Below are positions 13,201-27,100 of a stretch of 64,000 nucleotides of DNA, piece after piece. A program made the position numbers and the translations under genes. The stretch comes from Trogon surrucura (taxonomy: Eukaryota; Chordata; Aves; Trogoniformes; Trogonidae), in assembly GCA_020746105.1 (NCBI GenBank), contig CM036617.1, positions 135,683,845 to 135,747,844 on the forward strand, in the 5' to 3' direction. The notes beneath the pieces are model-generated. The model searched no databases, was not told where the DNA came from, and saw only the letters and a list, made by a program, of their open reading frames with translations. How positions within the stretch are numbered: the stretch's first letter is position 1; each line of letters starts with the position of its first letter.

Positions 13201-16200
13201 TGCATTCAATAAGCAATGGAAGGTAGTGAGAAAGCAGTTAGTTTTCATTTTTCCTTTTAGTTTCAGTACCACTAAAGTTTCCTAACTTAGAAGTTATACC
13301 TTTTATATATTTTCTCTCACTCTCTTTTTGACTTGAAAGTGTCTTAATAGAAGCTTTCTCCCACCTGATTTTAAACACATAGATGCTACCATCCACATCA
13401 CCACTCTCCTCCCCACCTTCTGACGCTGAAAGACTTCTGGAGAACATGAAAAATATTCAAAAGACAGGGGATAACGTAATTCCAAATTGATCCTCAAACC
13501 AGGTGACACTGGTTTGTTTGGGTTTTTAAAATTCTACTCTACACATTAATTCCCTATTAATACAATGGTGGTATTGCAACATCCTGCAGTAGCATGCCTC
13601 TCAAAGCCTTGGGATGTTTCCTGTTACTTGCTCAATAGACTGATGGGATCCTGGCTCTCACAAACTACTTCCTGACACTTCCACTGGTACACAGAGATTT
13701 CATTGCTGCTCTTTTTTCCTTCCTGTGACATGGAAGTCTTAAGGCTCTTGCTACTGTATTCCTTTTCATTCCCAACAGAATAGTAACTATTCTACTGTAA
13801 CATTTTGAGACCACTGAGTTACTACGTTTGGCTACAATATCACTTTGTGCTTATGACTTTCTGGACTGATATATCTTGTTTGTCATGTTTCAGTTGTTTT
13901 CTGTGTGCTTCAGTGAGACAACAGGTGAGGTAAAAACCAGCAAGAACCTAATTCAGTATTTATAAGACCATTTTTTTCTCATGTCAACTTTATCAGTCAT
14001 ACAGAGTCTTGAGGAAGAGTACACCATGATACCAGGCAGAAAAGTACAGACAGTTGTTACTGAATTATTTTCTTTTCTTGCCCTACAGCTTCAGAAGACT
14101 CTCTTGCTCCGATTTTTTGTGTTCCTACTTTTGTAGATGTTCCTGACCTGTTTCTACAGTTCTTTGTAGCCTAAAACAAGGGAGAGATTATTCAAAAGTA
14201 GATGAAGATTCTCAGCCGTCACAAAATCCAAGGTAAGGTTTTGGGGGTTTTTTTGCTTGTTTTTACAGTTTGGTATTTCTTAACTATACTGTATTACAAT
14301 TCTACTTTTGTACACCGAAAGTTCTGTAATCAATCTTGTTTATCACTTGACCACTGTCACAGCAATGTAGGTGCCCATCTGTAACAAAATGCACCCATTG
14401 GCATTGTGGGGAACATTGTTACAACCAGGTTGACTACTCACCATGTAAAAGAACGTCACTGTGGAAAGGGGTAGGAGTTTCTACTAAAGGAGTCTGCTCC
14501 TCACACTCTTTGGGCTTTGACCTATGCAGCTTTGTCTCAGGATTTGGCTGCACCATCAATGGATCAAGACGTTTCCTCCTCTGCTTCTTCTCCAGAAGAG
14601 CTCTCTGTGAAATAAAGAAGCAGCATGCAATATGGGCAGGTAACCACATCCAGAGAAGCAGAAGCCATGCCTCAGCCACTGGCAATGACACGTCACTGAT
14701 CAGGAACTCCAGTAAGCCTGAAATACTCTTGTAATCTCTTACAACAATCCTAGACACAAATGTCACTGTGCCTTTGGAGTGAGACATTGCTTTTGAATCT
14801 CCATCAGGGGTTGAAGGGTAATGTGGCCAACTGCTTATTTTTTGATCTCTCCTGAGACTATCAACCAATAATTTTAACGCCTTTCATCCAGTCTAAACTA
14901 CAGCAACCCTGAATATAAATAGACAAGTTCAGCAGTCATTTATAATGCAATATGAAACAGTCAGGACTTTTAAAGGAAAAAGTTTTTGTCTCAAAAGTTA
15001 TCACCTTATAGAGAGAACTCAAAAGAAATAGTTCCCAGAAACCAATGCTGAGAGATAAGACTTGGGGAAGGAAGGGAATTAAAACTTTTAAATTGCAGTC
15101 ATTAAAATAGGAATGATACAGTAAAAGGCAAAATCAATCTAACTTGTAAGGCAGGTCTGAAAGGAAAAAAACAGTAAATCCAAATGTTACAAAAAACCCC
15201 ACACACAGTACTTTTCCAAGACATATGTACATTTCCTGTTTATGACTTCCTATGGGAATAGAAACAACCTCTAGACTTAAATCAAGGCAAATGGCAACAT
15301 TGTGCCATTTTAAAGAGAGCAATAATTAATGCATTAAAGCATGAATGTTGTGGGTGTCTATTACAGGCCACCAGATCAGGGTGAGGAAGTTGATGAGGCC
15401 TCCTACAGGCAGCTGAGAGCGGTCTCACAATCACAGGCCCTGGTTGTTGTGGGGGATTTTAACTTCCCTGATATTTGCTGGAAGGACAACTCAGCCAGCC
15501 AGCCACAGTCCAGGAGGTTCCTCCAGTGCATCGATGATAATTTTCTGATGCAAATGGTGGAGGAGCCGACTAGGAGAGGAGCACTGCTGGACCTCATCCT
15601 CACTAACAAGGAGGATCTGGTTGAAGCAGTAAAGGTTGAGGGCTGCCTTGGCTGCAGTGACCATGAAATGGTGGAGTTCAGGATCTCATGTAGCAGAAAC
15701 AAAACAGCAAGCAGAATTGCAACCCTGGACTTCGCCAAGGCAAACTTTGGATTTTTCAAACAACTACTAGAGAAAATCCCATGGGCAAGGCTGTTTGAAG
15801 GGAAAGGGGCCCAAGATAGTTGGTTAGCGTTCAGGGACTGCTTCTACCATGCTCAAGATCAGAGCATCCCGACACGTAGGAAGTCAAGGAAGGGAGCCAG
15901 GAGACCTGCGTGGCTAAACAGGGATCTGCTGGGTAAGCTCAAGGGCAAGAGGAGAATTTACAGATCTTGGAAGGCAGGGCTGGCCACTTGGGAAGAATAT
16001 AAGGCTGTTGTCAGAGGATGTAGGGAGGCAACTAGGAAAGCAAAGGCCTCCCTTGAAGTGAACCTGGCGAGAGGGGTCAAGGACAACAGGAAGAGCTTTT
16101 TCAAATATGTGGCAGATAAAACTAACAGCAGAGGCAATGTAGGCCCACTGATGAATGAGGTGGGTGCCTTGGTGACAGAAGATACAGAGAAGGCAGAGTT

Positions 16201-19200
16201 ACTGAATGCCTTCTTTGTCTCTGTCTACTCTGCCGGAGGCTGTCCTGAGGAGCCCCGTTCCCCTGAGGCCCCAGAGGAAGTCAGGGCAGTGGAGGAGTTT
16301 GCTTTAGTCAATGAGGACTGGGTTAGGGACCAATTAAGCAATCTGGACATCCATAAATCCATGGGTCCAGATGGGATGCATCCACGGGTGCTGAGGGAGC
16401 TGGTTGATGTCATTGCTAGACCACTCTCCATCATCTTTACCAAGTCTTGGGAGACGGGAGAGGTGCCTGAGGACTGGAGGGAAGCAAATGTCACTCCCGT
16501 CTTCAAAAAGGGCAAGAAGGAGGACCCGGGAAACTATAGACCGGTCAGCCTCACCTCCATCCCTGGGAAAGTGATGGAACGACTTATCCTTGGTGCCATC
16601 TCAAGGCATATCAAGGATAAGAGGGTCATTAGAGACAGTCAACATGGCTTCACCAAAGGGAAGTCGTGCTTGACTAACCTCATAGCCTTTTACGAGGATA
16701 TAACAAGGTGGATAGATGATGGCAGAGCAGTGGATGTGGTCTACCTTGACTTCAGTAAAGCATTTGACACAGTCTCCCACAGCATCCTTGCTGCTAAACT
16801 GAGGAAGTGTGGTCTAGACTCTCGGGTAGTGAGGTGGACTGTGAACTGGCTAAGGGGAAGAAGCCAGAGAGTTGTGGTCAATGGGGCGGAGTCTGGTTGG
16901 AGGCCTGTATCCAGTGGAGTCCCTCAAGGGTCGGTACTGGGACCAGTATTATTCAATATATTCATCAATGACTTGGATGAGGGACTAGAGAGTACTATGA
17001 GCAAGTTTGCTGATGACACCAAGCTGGGAGGAGTGGCTGACACACCAGAAGGCTGTGCTGCCATTCAGAGAGACCTGGACAGGTTGGAGAGTTAGGCAGG
17101 AAAAAATTTAATGAAATATAACAAGGGTAAATGTAGAGTCTTACATCCCGGTAGGAACAACCCCAGGCTCCAGTATAAGTTGGGGAATGACTTATTAGAG
17201 AGCAGTGTAGGGGAAAGGGACCTGGGAGTCTTGGTGGACAGCAGGATGACCATGAGCCAGCACTGTGCCCTTGTGGCCAGGAAGGCCAATGGCATCCTGG
17301 GGTGTATTAGAAGGGCGGTGGTTAGTAGGTCAAGAGAGGTTCTCCTTCCCCTCTACTCTGCCCTGGTGAGACCCCATCTGGAATATTGTGTCCAGTTCTG
17401 GGCCCCTCAGCTCAAGAAAGACAGGGAACTGCTGGAGAGAGTCCAGCCCAGGGCAACTAGGATGATTAAGGGAGTGGAGCATCTCCCTTATGAGAAAAGA
17501 CTGAAGGAGCTGGGGCTCTTCAGTTTGGAGAAGAGGAGACTGAGGGGTGACCTCATTAATGTTTACAAATATATCAAGGGTGAGTGTCACGAGGATGGAG
17601 CCAGGCTCTTCTCGGTGACAACCACTGATAGGACAAGGGGTAATGGGCTGAAACTGGAACATAAGAGGTTCCGCTTAAACTCGAGAAGAAACTTCTTCTC
17701 AGTGAGGGTGACGGAACACTGGAACGGGCTGCCCAGAGAGGTTGTGGAGTCTCCTTATCTGGAGACATTCAAGACCTGCCTGGACACGTTCCTGTGTAGC
17801 ATAATCTAGGCATTCCTGCTCTGGCAGGGGGATTGGACTTGATGATCTTCCGAGGTCCCTTCCAATCCCTGACATTCTATGATTCTATGAAGAAGAATGA
17901 AAAACAATATTCTGTAATGCACCACTAAGCAAATCATGTGCAAGCCCCTTGCTGTAGATGCAGTTTATCCATGCCTGGTTGTTAGGTACCTGAGCACTAC
18001 CCAGAAGTTGTTCTTGAAGACAGAAACACTTTCTCCATCAAATTCTTTTCAATCTTCAAGGATCCATCATATAAACAGTACCAACAGTTCAGTCCACTTG
18101 AGACATACTTGTCTTTGGAACCCTTTCCTCTCCTGTTATGCTTTCTCTCTCTTGTTTGTTTTTTCCTCTCCTATTAGGCTTTTTATCTCAAGAGGGGTTA
18201 GTTTCTAAGGCAACATCTCCCTGAGGAATTCCAATACAATTCAGCCATTGGTCCTTTATTCTTTCTGCTTTTCAAGCACTTATCTAAAAAAAAAATAAAA
18301 AAAAAACCCAACAAACAACGCAACAAACCCAACACCAAAAAACCCCTCCCCAAACCCAAAGGCAAGCAAACAAAAACCAAACCAATCTTTTTAATTTGAA
18401 CTCTAATATAATTACACTTAGAACACTAGACTGCAGTACAGGTACTGTTTGCTAATGCAGATTTATCTGCAATGATTGTCCTGCAGTGCAAAAATCATGT
18501 AGGATTCCAAAGAGATTATCACATCGGATTAGAAGAAAAGAAAAACAAGCAGTTGAAGTCAAACTCTTAGCAAATGCTAATTACAGGTAAAATTTGTTTT
18601 CTAGAAAGGTAGTCAGACCTCCCAGAAGAATTTACATTGGTTTGTGTTGTTTGATTGTTTTTTAAATTAATGCTGGGGAAAAGTAAAAAATTTTGTGAGT
18701 TTATAAATCTCTAATAGTTCGAATAAAAGGAGAGAGGGAAAACAGGAATTAAAACATAATACTCATATTAAGGATTTGAGAAAAATTGTTGCCAAGGCTT
18801 CTCTAACTGCCAAATAGACAGACAAGAAAAATATAAACCAGACACATCTGAATGCAGTAAGAAAGTACACAGCTACTGCTAGAATGGGAAATTGAATTTG
18901 GCATCAATACAATATCAATATAATCAATATAATTTGGCACCAGTATAATAACTTTCAGAGCTTAACTACTTAACTGATGATTCTATTAGATGAGCTTTTT
19001 TAAAAATTTCACTGCTCACCAGTCTAAAAATTTATTTTTTCTTATTAAAGCACATTCTGTTTCATCAAATTCCTTCTAGGACTCACCAGCCCAATAGGAC
19101 AATACTGGTTTGCATTGAAACATGCACTTCACTGCTGGTAGATACGATCGACCTTCTTGCAAGAACTTCAGGATAACCAAAGTGACAAAACCTGATAGTA

Positions 19201-22200
19201 ATTAACTAGTCTTAAAAAGGCTTCTCCCTACTACTTAGCTTATTGAGATGGAAAAAATCCACAAGCCCACTGGCAGGACAGATAGTAGTTCATTTTCTCT
19301 ACACAAGGTGGCAGAGCAGCCTTACCTTCAGTACTATGTATACTCAGACTTATTCCATGCAAATGAAGAAGTAAAAAGGAAGTGGTATTTTACTTCATTT
19401 TGTCTACTAACTAGCCTTTTCCTCGAGTTCTGTGTTCCCATAAAAAAATTATATAATATTAGAACAAAAAATTTAGGTAGTTCGGGAACAGGACACCAGA
19501 ACACATAATCCATTCAATAAATAACAGAGAGAGATTATCATGATTTGGTCAGGAATTTGTGAACCCTGCGTATTAAATACTTTCTGAAACATTTTCTTTG
19601 CACCATAGAAAAGCATAACATCAGAATACAGGATGATTGAAGGGCCATAAACCACCAGCTCCAGTTCTAATGAGTCTCCAACAACTTAAGAAGTCAGATT
19701 TGTCAGATGAATATATCACAGCAGACTAATAAGTCAACTAGTTCAGTACCCTTTCTACAACTGTCGTGAACAGGAAGATGGTATACAGGAATCATAGAAT
19801 GGCCTAGGCTGGAAGGGACCTTAGAGATCATCTAATCCAACCTCCCTGTCACAGACAGGGACGCCTCTCTACTACACCAGGCTACTCAAGGCTCTGTCCA
19901 GCTTGGCCTTGAACACCTCCAGGGAGGAGGCAGCCACACCGTCTCTGGGCAATTTATTCCGAAGTCTTGGCACCCTCGTACTGAAGAATTTCTTCCTAAG
20001 ATCTAATCAAAATCTATTCGCCTTCAACTTAAACCCATTTCCCCTTGTCCTATCAGTGGATGCTCTTGTAAAAAGTCCCTCCCCAGCCTTCCTGTAGGAT
20101 CCCTTCAGGTATTGGAAGGCAGCTATTAGGTCCCCCTGAAGTCTTCTCTTTTCAAGACTGAACAATCCCAGCTCCCGCAGCCTGTCCTCGTAGCAGAGGT
20201 GCTCCAGCTCCTGGATCATCTTTGTAGCCCTCCTCTGAATGCGCTCCAACAGCTCTATGTCCCTCTTATGGTGGGGACACAAGAACTGGACGCAGTATTT
20301 GAGGTGGGGTCTCACAAGAGCAGAGTAAAGGGGGAGAATCACCTCTCTTGACTTGCTGGCTACACTTCTCCTGATACATTCCAGGATGCAGTTGGCCTTC
20401 TGGGCTGCATGAGCGCACTGCCGGCTCATGTTGAGCTTCTTGTCTATCAACACCCCCAAATCCTTCTCTTCAGGGCTACTCTCAACCCACTCTGTGCCCA
20501 GTTTTTATTTGTGCCTCGGATCGGCCCGACCCAGGTGAAGGACCTTGCACTTAGACTTGTTGAAGCTCATGCAGTTTGCACTGACCCATTTCTCAAGCCT
20601 ATCAAGGTCCCTCTGGATGGCATCTCTTCCCTCAAGTGAGTCCACGGCACCACACAGCTTGGCGTCGTCGGCAAACTTATTGAGGGTGCACTCGATGCCG
20701 TCGTCCATGTCGCTGACAAAGATGTTGAACAGCACTGGACCCAGAACAGACCCCTGAGGAACACTGCTTGTCACTGGTCTCCATGTGGACATTGAGCCAC
20801 TGACCACAACTCTTCGACTGCGACCATCCAGACAGTTCTTTATCCACCGAGCAGTCCATCTGTCAAATCTGTGTCTCTCCGTTTTAGACACAAGGATGTC
20901 ATGTGGGAAGGTTCCAGCCACTGCACTCTTGAAGGTGCAATAACCATACTACTTATTATTTGGCATGGTCCTACCATAGCAGGCCGTGCACACGGATCCC
21001 AGCCCTGAAACATCCTCTCCACTCTTACAGCCCCTCCGTAGTTCGTGCTGAAGCAGCAGTCACAATGCTAGTGATAATGGCATTAATGAATCTTCCCGTC
21101 AAGAGTAAGTACCGTATCAGGTGTGTCCAGAAATAGGCCTTGAGCTTCACGATCTCTACCCACAGGGAGAGAGCAGCATTGCTCTTTGAGCTGCAGGTGC
21201 CTCAAAAGACACAAGATCACCTACTGCTGGGGAGGTAAGCACTGCCTGAGCAGCCACACACCCTCTTCTGAAGGAAAAGGCAGTAGTTTAGGTAACAGCA
21301 TCCTGGCAGGCAGAGCTGGCCCACAGATGGAACTTGATGTCATGCATTATTATAAATAATATTTTACTGCAATTATAGGATTTCCAAACCCATCACAAAG
21401 ATGTATGACAGGCATGCATCTTTGCTCTGGCAAATGCTTATTCCAGAATCTCTGTATAGCCAAAAGTTCTGCAAGTGATCCTGATGGATCAGAACTTTTT
21501 GCATTTTTTACACCAGTTCCTATAAATGTTTAGGACAAATCACCAGCCAGGGCATCAACCTACAACCAGCAGTGAGTCCATCGTATCTGACAGTGATCTC
21601 CTATTGATCTCTACTTCTTCAGAAGTCATAATACTATTTTAAAAAGTCAATATTCAAACCTAAACATACAACCCTAAATTAGAGACCGTCAGCATTTCTC
21701 AACAAATCTCATATGCAAGGAGGATACGGGAGTGTCAAAATATATATTTCTGAAATTTTCTATCTGTTTGTTTTGCAGATGACTGCAATCTCAACCAAAT
21801 CCAAGAAAGCCTGATACAAAGTTGCAAAAGGGTATGAGCTCTTTAAAGTCACCTCTTAATGATTTAACTGACAGCTACTCTGATGGAATTCCACCCAGCC
21901 CAGCATCTTTGTTTTGGTGGAACAGCAATGCATCCCCATGGCACGGTATGAAAACAGGTATACAATGACCAGTGCGTAGCACTAGGAGCCAGTGATTACT
22001 ACCAGCTTCTGACTGAAGACAATAGTTCTAAAACAGACACTGAGGTGCATCACCAAGCAGTCAGACCATCCTTACTTTACTAAGTAGCACTTGACACTAA
22101 ATGCTTTTTTACTGCTTACTAATGCTTTCTATCTTGTTATTATATTAAAAACAAACAAAAAAAAACCCCAAAAGAAATAAACAAACCAAAACCACCAACC

Positions 22201-24157
22201 CAAGTATTACTGGATAGTCTACAGGTAAAAGGATTATCCCACATACCACAAATACAACTAAACATAGATTTTACTCGCTAACTCTGAAGTATTTTAGTGT
22301 TCAGCACCTATCTATACACAAGATAAAGTTGGTAATAAATCCGCTGCCTAAAGTCAAAGTTAAGTAAACTCAGACTAGAAATAATGAACAAGTTCTGCTA
22401 AAGAGGGTTATTGTCCGTTGCAACACGCCCTTGAAAACTGGTACGTCTGGATTTAGAGCAGCTCATCTTAGAGAAAGCTTTTCTAAGAAAACCATACTTT
22501 AATTTGAGTAGAGATGAATTTAATGTAAGAGCGATTTGTGGTCCATTTGAAACAGTCAGCTAGAAAATAATCTCACATCTTCTGACCTATTTATGAGACT
22601 TTAAAATTTCACAGAGAAAGAATGTTAAGGAAGGATATCTTATTGCTTTCAAGAATATGGTGATGTAAGCATCCAGGAAACAGTGTTTTAAATATTGAGA
22701 CCTAAAACCTAATATTTGACAAACGTTTGGCTGTAAATGTTTTCCTTTTAGTAAACAAAGTCGAAAGATGCTGGAAATCATTCCCAACAGCAGTGTTAAG
22801 GAGACCTTTCTTAGCTAGGAGAAACTTGTTCTTTTCCTTTGATGCTTAAAAGGGATAATTCCCTGCAGTTTCCCTCTCTTTTGATTCATTCCTCCACTGT
22901 GATGACTCAATCCCAATGTAGAGAGAAGACATACGAAAAAATAAACACATCAAAGAAATCAAACACAAGTAAAAGCAAGGTTGACTTAAACTAATGAAAG
23001 CCATAAAAATCTTTAAAGAAAAACACTAGCAATGTGATTTTGTTTGCATTCTTTAGACCGCGCATTTTTAGCAATTACACTCCCATTTCTCAAGTCTCTA
23101 GATGGCTAATATTTGTTTTCCTATACTTATTTTTACCAGCTTGTTGTATTTTACTTTTTTTACTTGCTGTTGTATTCTACCAGAAATTACAACAGCACGT
23201 CAGAATGTGGGAGAAGACAGTGAGACAAAGAATTTCACTGATCTATTCCGCCTTAGGGATCCATAGCTTCAGCACGATCATTTACCTGATTCTCTAGTTT
23301 CAGCTGTCGTAGTTTCATGCTTTCATCCTCAAAGACGCTGTGAAAGGGAAATAAATAAATTAATTATTGCTACCAAACAGTTTGCATTACAAGAGCACAA
23401 GATATTCAGACTGCAACTTCATTGTCAAGACTTTAAAACAACTCTAAGACATAACTTCTATCACACGAGGAGACCAAGTTGCAAGGCATTAAAAAATAAA
23501 ACATACTTCCCATTCTCTCATAAATAGGACCAAATGTCACTTAATCACCTTAGTAAAATGTTCTGAAAACATTCTGTAAGCAAAAAAGGCTTCTTCACTG
23601 ACGTACAGATTATGAGCGAGTGCTGAGGTAGGCTACAAGACATATCTGGAGGTTTAACACAGTTCAAACTAATTTAGTAGAGTCCCTGGTCCTTCAAAAA
23701 ATACTCAATTCCAAATTAAGTTTTGTCTTGGAGTCAAACTTACATAATTTTCTCCTCCTGCCAGACTTGCAAAAAAATATTATTGATATCTGAGAGAATC
23801 TCTATTTGCAATATCTGATATTAATTCTTAGAGAAGCAAAAAAATAACTTCACTATTGAAGTGTTCTATAGATAACTTTCATAAGAACTCTAGTTTCTCA
23901 TTCTAAGTTATTATATTCTATATAAATATTCTCATTTCCCTTTGTACAATAAAGAATTATTACATAAAGTGCCAATTCAGAGCAGTTAACCCTACAAAGA
24001 GGAAAGGTGAATTGACAAGTAAGCACTTATTCTAGCTACCACAGTTGTGCACTTTCCTCCTGCACAGCTCTGACAAAGTACTCTATGGAAGTGAGAAAGC
24101 ATCAGGAAAAACATACTTAATATGGGAAACAGACAAACATTATATATTTTGAAGGCA

Positions 24158-24196
<39 letters not shown>

Positions 24197-27100
24197 CAGA
24201 GCCGGCAAAAATTTCAATTTAAACAGGAAACTCTCTGTCTGGTCTAGGTATGCAGAAATGTCCAATGATGTGAAGTCACAAGCTGGTAGACAGCACTGAG
24301 TATAACATTAACAGGGCAAAACAGAGAGGCGAGAGAGTGGTGAGGTGGAGTTTCTGCAAAATACATGCCATGGAAATTGGATCACAGCACACAGAGCTAA
24401 CAGGGAGAAAGGGCTCAGAGTCCCATTAACCCCTAGTAAATCCACATTTGACTCGACTTCTAAGCAAGCAGTTACCACTGCCATCGGTTGGTTTTTTTTA
24501 TTTTGTAGTATTCCTTGTTTCTATTTTCTTTTTTTTTCTAATGTGTTTCAAGTATCATCAGGTAACAGGTCGAGGACCTTGAAAACAGCTTGCTTCTAGA
24601 AACTGATGTTACTCCTCACACAAACCAGTAATACCTTGGATTCAAAGGCAATGGAGAGCCTGGAAAAATTAATGAACTTCTTGAATATAGTTGGAGAGCT
24701 ATTGCATGCCCCTACAGCAACAGTCTCCATCTGAAAACATCCACAGTTTAAGAAAGAAACATGCAGAGACATATCTACATATCTACAAGATACATATTTG
24801 TTTCCACAAGAAACTTCAACATGAAGTTAAAATGTGACATGCTTTTTATTTAAAGCATAGCTGATGGAAAAAGTCATCTCTGGCAAAGTCTGAAAAAATG
24901 TTTGAAAGCTCTGGTTAAAATATTAATGACGTCCCCCAAAAAAAGAAAAAAAAAAGGAGGGGGAGGGGGGGTGGGGAAGAAATATTCCTTTTTTTTTCCT
25001 ATGCCTACTAAATTAAGAAATAGATTATATGTGTTAACTGCAGTCAAGAGTTTGTTATAAAATAATCTATGTAGCTCTGACCAGTATTAGATCTATGGAC
25101 ACATTCCAATATAACTAAGAAGAACTATAGAAGTGTCCTGTGTAGATACAAGCTATTGCCTGTGGGTTTGATGCATTTTCCTAACAGAAAATGCATCCCC
25201 AACCATTTGAGTTTCTTCTTCAGAAAATAAAAAGAAATAAAAACACTATCACCTTTGAAATAAGTTTCCAGCTTTTCCCTCTTATCTGGAAGACGGCAAA
25301 ATGCTGAAATACTAAGACTCATGCATGCGCCTTGTGCAAATCCTTAATCAAAATTATTTACTTTGTATGTTTCAATTATTTTCTACCCACAATGGAACAA
25401 TGTAACACCAAAGACAGGGTTGAAGACTGTTGGAACAGGACCATAACACAGACTTCACGATTTCTAACTTCTAACCACATGCAGATTCTAACAGGTCTCA
25501 GAGCTTGATAAAGAAGAAAGCAAGAGTGTTCTCTTTTACAATCTCCTGTTAAACAGAGACCAAGATCACCTTGTAGCAGGCCGCAAAGGGAAAGCAGCCA
25601 TCAATCCTTTCCATTACAAAGTGCAAGACACACAAGGAGCAAAATAAAAAGAAACAATTAAAGCCCTGAGCACTGTAGCTAAACCAAAATAAATTACACT
25701 GTTTCTATTTACAACCTTCCTTCTATCCACAAGCTTCCTTCCAGCACTTGGTCATCATGAAACTGTAACATCATAACCATTCAAAAAAGAGCTTCCATAC
25801 ACACAGATTTCAAACGTTTTCCTACCCACCACAGCCGTGTTGGATTTATTTACGGGAAAGGCTGTGCCAGAGTCAGCTCACCACTAAGGAATGCAAGTAG
25901 CGTGCTAATACAGCTGCAGGCTTCAAACACTGAATCCTCCTTCAGATGGACTGACTACACAGACTAGTAAATCTAAGTGCTCTTTGGACACACCCATGCA
26001 AAACCACTACGCACTTTGCTATGCTCTTCCTTTTGAAGGGTTTACATGCAATAAGAGGAATTAAATACCCAGTAGCAGTATTACGAGCATTATATAAACG
26101 TATATAAGTAGCACAGCTGCAACAACGCAGTTCAAAACAGAACAAAAACCTCCACGACCCCCAAGCCAGTCGCCGATTTACCTTTGATAAATAAAAAGTG
26201 AAAATACTCAGGTAGCCTGTCACAATCTTCCTCATCCTAGCCAGCGCAGCAGAGCAGACTGTAGGAGACTCTGCCCACCAACTCCTCCAATATATTTACC
26301 AGAATCCATCAGTGATCCTGCTAAAGCTGCACAATGGGTAACAGGCACATAACACGGAGAAAGGATAAATTACCCAGAACGCAACACAGAAGTGAAGACT
26401 AATGATTATCCAGGATTCAAAATAAAAGTAAGAATGGGAAAGCAACTATTTAATGAAAACACTCAGCTGAGAAAATACAACAGCATGTCTGAATGTGCAA
26501 GTAGACAGTGAGACAAAGAATTTAATAGATTCATTCCTCCTCAGGCATTTATTTCCAGATTCAACACAGACCAACATGAAATAAAATGTTTTATTTTTAA
26601 CCAATACCACCTGAAATTCCTGTTGAAATAAAATTTAGTCTTGTTTTCATACCACAAGCAGAAATTAAACTGCTGCAATAGCAATATAAATGACAAATTT
26701 CTTATAGATGTGTTTATTTGGTCTTCCCTAACCATTTTCAAATATCAAAATAACCACAATGAAGAGATAACTCACAAGCTATTTAACAAAAGGTCATATA
26801 TGAAATTAAAGCTTCATTATTTTGCAGTTTATTTTAATTTCCATAAGAAAAAAAAAAAGCAAACTACATCTACTGACAGTTCTTTTAGACTGGACATACT
26901 ATTTTTCAGTAACACACTGCAATTTTTGAATTACCAACTATGTTGAAAAGCATACACATGGATAGGCAGAGTTAACCTTCTTGTATTCATTGCAACTTCT
27001 CTGTGCTCCTGAATGTATTATTCTTAAGCCCAAAAATAGTTATGTTCTAAGCATTTGGAAATAATTACCACTGAATCAGCCAAACACAAACCCACAGTAT

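Larger units (their letters stand above)
14605..23285 (-). other. TULP3 intron 2 (8.7 kb)
   Basis: It contains the 2.55-kb antisense CR1 and the 1.1-kb sense CR1, two A/C-rich G-poor stretches (18285-18380 and 22145-22205), and a repeat copy beside exon 2. Nothing else is recognised. Confidence 0.75.

Noticed and set aside
11589..13272. Multiple minus-strand frames with reverse-transcriptase-like motifs as separate genes
   Set aside because: They are fragments of one degenerate CR1 ORF2 broken by frameshifts.
18285..18380. A/C-rich, G-poor stretch
   Set aside because: Low-complexity intronic sequence; no periodic unit or known function.
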